From: Trematomus loennbergii
Lineage: Eukaryota > Chordata > Actinopteri > Perciformes > Nototheniidae
NCBI GenBank assembly: GCA_012861695.1
Contig: JAAOOA010000002.1
Span: 26,328,898 to 26,392,897 of the forward strand
Reading direction: 5' to 3'
Length of the DNA stretch: 64,000 nucleotides
A program made the translations under genes and the position numbers. The stretch's first letter is position 1. The number at the start of each line of letters is the position of its first letter. The notes under the pieces are model-generated. The model had not been told where the DNA came from. It did not search any database and saw only the letters and a list, made by a program, of their open reading frames with translations. Shown here in pieces: positions 62,276 through 64,000 of the stretch.

Positions 62276-62527
62276 GTGGTATATGGTCATTATATCACAG
62301 CTAAGGGGCGTGGTTCGGCCCGACGCGAAGCTTACGAAAACAAACTTACAAAGCGTAAGATGGAAACATTTAAGGTTAACTTCGACCTCCGGGGTGGTCT
62401 TACTATGGAGGAGTGGATTGAGGAGTGCCTATCTCCAGAAAAAAAAGCACCTAAACGACGACATGCAGAGCTACGTGAAGAGCAGGTAGACCAACTGGAA
62501 AAGTACCTCCATTCAAAAGCTTTCTGA
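62276..62527 (+). pseudogene. Short open frame in the nested element, possible transposon-protein relic
   Basis: An open frame of about 80 codons; its best methionine start is at 62360-62362, giving METFKVNFDLRGGLTMEEWI and a lysine/arginine/glutamate-rich end (APKRRHAELREEQVDQLEKY). The composition looks protein-like and it begins inside the left terminal repeat. I do not recognise the family; it may be the accessory-protein remnant of an autonomous relative or a captured exon. Confidence 0.35.
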
Positions 62528-62959
62528 TGCGGGTCTTGAAACAAAGCAGAGCAATTATGACCGTTAGTGGCCACAGGTGCGAAAGCTCTCTCCAGAGCTA
62601 CTGGAAGCTGAATCTCGGGGACCGTAGAAAGTGGAGCAATATTCTCGCCACGCCAAGCAACAGCCTAGAACAACCTCAACCTATACAAGTAACCACGTAA
62701 GCCATTCTACTGATGCTGGAAAGTTTTTCCGTGGGTGCACAATAAACGGCAACATACAAATTAATGTAAATAAATAGCCAAATAATGGATCAACGCTCTC
62801 TGTCTAATATGTTCGCTAGCTGTTAGTGTTGTTGCATAGCAACCACCTCGCACTATGTTTCGTGCAGAAGGCAACGGAGGGACTATTTTATTTTGAACAT
62901 CATTATTTACAGTGTGTATTTTTCTTTCATATTGCCACACTTGGTAACCGTTTTATAAA

Positions 62960-63065
62960 AGCAATAGCTCACTTCAGGCCGTGATATATGCTCATTATAT
63001 CACAGATGTGATATCACAGCTGTGATATAATGAGCATATACCACGGCCTGTCGTGAGCTATTGCT
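62960..63065. repeat. 106-bp near-perfect hairpin
   Basis: Arms of 46 bp (62960-63005 and 63020-63065) are complementary with few mismatches. The 14-bp loop contains the self-complementary TGTGATATCACA. The left arm is a direct diverged copy of the left terminal repeat at 62255, so the right side of the nested element holds two opposed terminal repeats. Confidence 0.88.
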
Positions 63066-63381
63066 TAATTATATCACGGCTTAGAACCAATCAGATTGCT
63101 TGATTTGACTTGTCCGTTTTATAATTGTTGTTTTATCACGCAGTCTGTCTTCCGGTTGCCTCTTTTGAATTAAGAATACACACTACCGCCGCTTGCTGGT
63201 AAGGAGAGTTATTGCCACTCACGCATGTGCAGTGCGTACGTGCTACTTGGCCGTCGGCTGAAGTCTTTGCGGTCTGTTCCAGTGCGACTTTTTGGCCAGA
63301 CACAGGACACGTGAGGCGACACAACAATCGGGTCCGTCGGGACGTGTTCTTTGGTGTCAGTTTGGTGTGTCAGGGCCTTTA

Positions 63382-64000
63382 GGCCATCATCTGTCTTCCA
63401 GTGCTCACTGCTGAATGGGACCACCGGGAAATGGCAGTCTGAGACAGGTAGAGTGACAGGGCTGCTTTGTGAGTGGGTGTGTATGTGTACAAGAGGTGAG
63501 AGGAATACAGGAGACTGAAGAGCATCTGAACATAGGGAAAATAAACTCTGGTCCTCATTTAAGTTGAACTTTTCTCTTCTTGTTATGCTCCATGTTTCTG
63601 TCAAACAGACACACACTCACATTCAAACAGGCTTTCTCTCTCTCCCTATCTTTCCAATAACCATGAAAGAGTTGCATGCATTATGCATGAATGTGGAAGA
63701 CGGGAAGAAATAGACAGGTTAAGTGTGTGTCTTCGTGTCTGAGAATACATGCTGGGCAGTGCAGTGTGACCTATCAGTTGTAGACTTCAACTCTAAATCC
63801 CCTTTAAGACAGGGACGTGGCTTACATTGATTCCTGAGATACATAAGAGTTGTGTGAGCTCAATGACAACTGTGGTTCACTCTTTATGTTCACTGGTACA
63901 TAACAAATCTGTCTCTGTGTTTATTGCTCTGTGTCTCGATGTTTGTGGTACAATTTATTCAAGCAACCTTTACAGCCGGGGAGCTCATTTAAGTTCAGCA
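63382..64000. other. No gene seen
   Basis: Unique-looking sequence to the end of the window; no exon recognised. Confidence 0.5.

Larger units (their letters stand above)
62254..63066. mobile_element. Nested inverted-repeat element (AAGCAATAGCTC termini)
   Basis: The left end AAGCAATAGCTCACGACAGG continues through CCGTGGTATATG and TCATTATATCACAGCT. It is repeated as its complement at the right end (63017-63066) with one mismatch over about 50 bases. Flanking TTA/TAA bases leave the exact ends ambiguous. Between the ends lie a small open frame (62276-62527) and, at the right, a hairpin (62960-63065). The terminal repeat resembles a family known in fish, possibly ISL2EU or Harbinger related; this is not certain. 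Confidence 0.65.
61908..63378. mobile_element. PIF/Harbinger-like element with TTA target duplication
   Basis: The left end AGGCCCGGACACACCA is matched by the complement of the right end TGGTGTGTCAGGGCCT. TTA flanks both sides (61905-61907 and 63379-63381), as expected of PIF/Harbinger. Subterminal parts (GCCGATTTCGGCCGTCGATG; CCGTCGGCTGAAG) are GC-rich. A second inverted-repeat element is nested inside (62254-63066). No complete transposase is found. Confidence 0.72.

Overview
The window looks like teleost (probably percomorph) genomic DNA. It has one recognisable spliced vertebrate gene, very dense (CA/GT)n microsatellites, and interspersed repeats of kinds typical of ray-finned fish: tRNA-derived SINEs, hAT and PIF/Harbinger-like miniature elements, an L2/Rex-type LINE 3' end and a Ty3/gypsy-like LTR element. 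The placement is inferred from repeat and gene types, not from a database search.

The one confident gene is frizzled-4 (fzd4) on the + strand. Its start codon is at 39883 and its stop at 46033-46035, in six coding exons: 39883-40146, 43157-43294, 43493-43879, 44450-44595, 45170-45416 and 45620-46035. It has a signal peptide, a ten-cysteine Wnt-binding domain, seven membrane helices, a KTxxxW-type Dishevelled motif and a C-terminal ETVV. Human FZD4 has two coding exons, so four introns here look extra. Three small indels in exons 5 and 6 break the reading frame while everything around them stays coding. An unpolished long-read assembly is the simplest explanation; recent pseudogenisation is the alternative.

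Layout: 0-39 kb is gene-free as far as I can see, with microsatellites, three SINE copies (1.4, 13.3, 18.6 kb), a 3.9-kb nested Harbinger-like element (1.7-5.7 kb) and its smaller relative (11.5-12.2 kb), two hAT-like elements with exact 8-bp target duplications (12.5 and 23.4 kb), a GAGTC-filled element nested in another element (32.8-34.1 kb) and an unclassified inverted-repeat element (37.0-38.2 kb). A purine-rich tract and a GC/CCAAT-bearing promoter region come just before fzd4. From 46 to 58 kb I see no gene, only microsatellites, a LINE tail and one decayed repeat. From 58.1 to 63.4 kb is a cluster of nested transposons: a TIR element contains an LTR retrotransposon whose left LTR is split by an hAT element, followed by a Harbinger-like element carrying another inverted-repeat element and a near-perfect hairpin.

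I see no RNA gene, CRISPR array or multi-gene functional system. The most notable items are the fzd4 intron pattern and indels, and the stratified transposon nests with readable target-site duplications.
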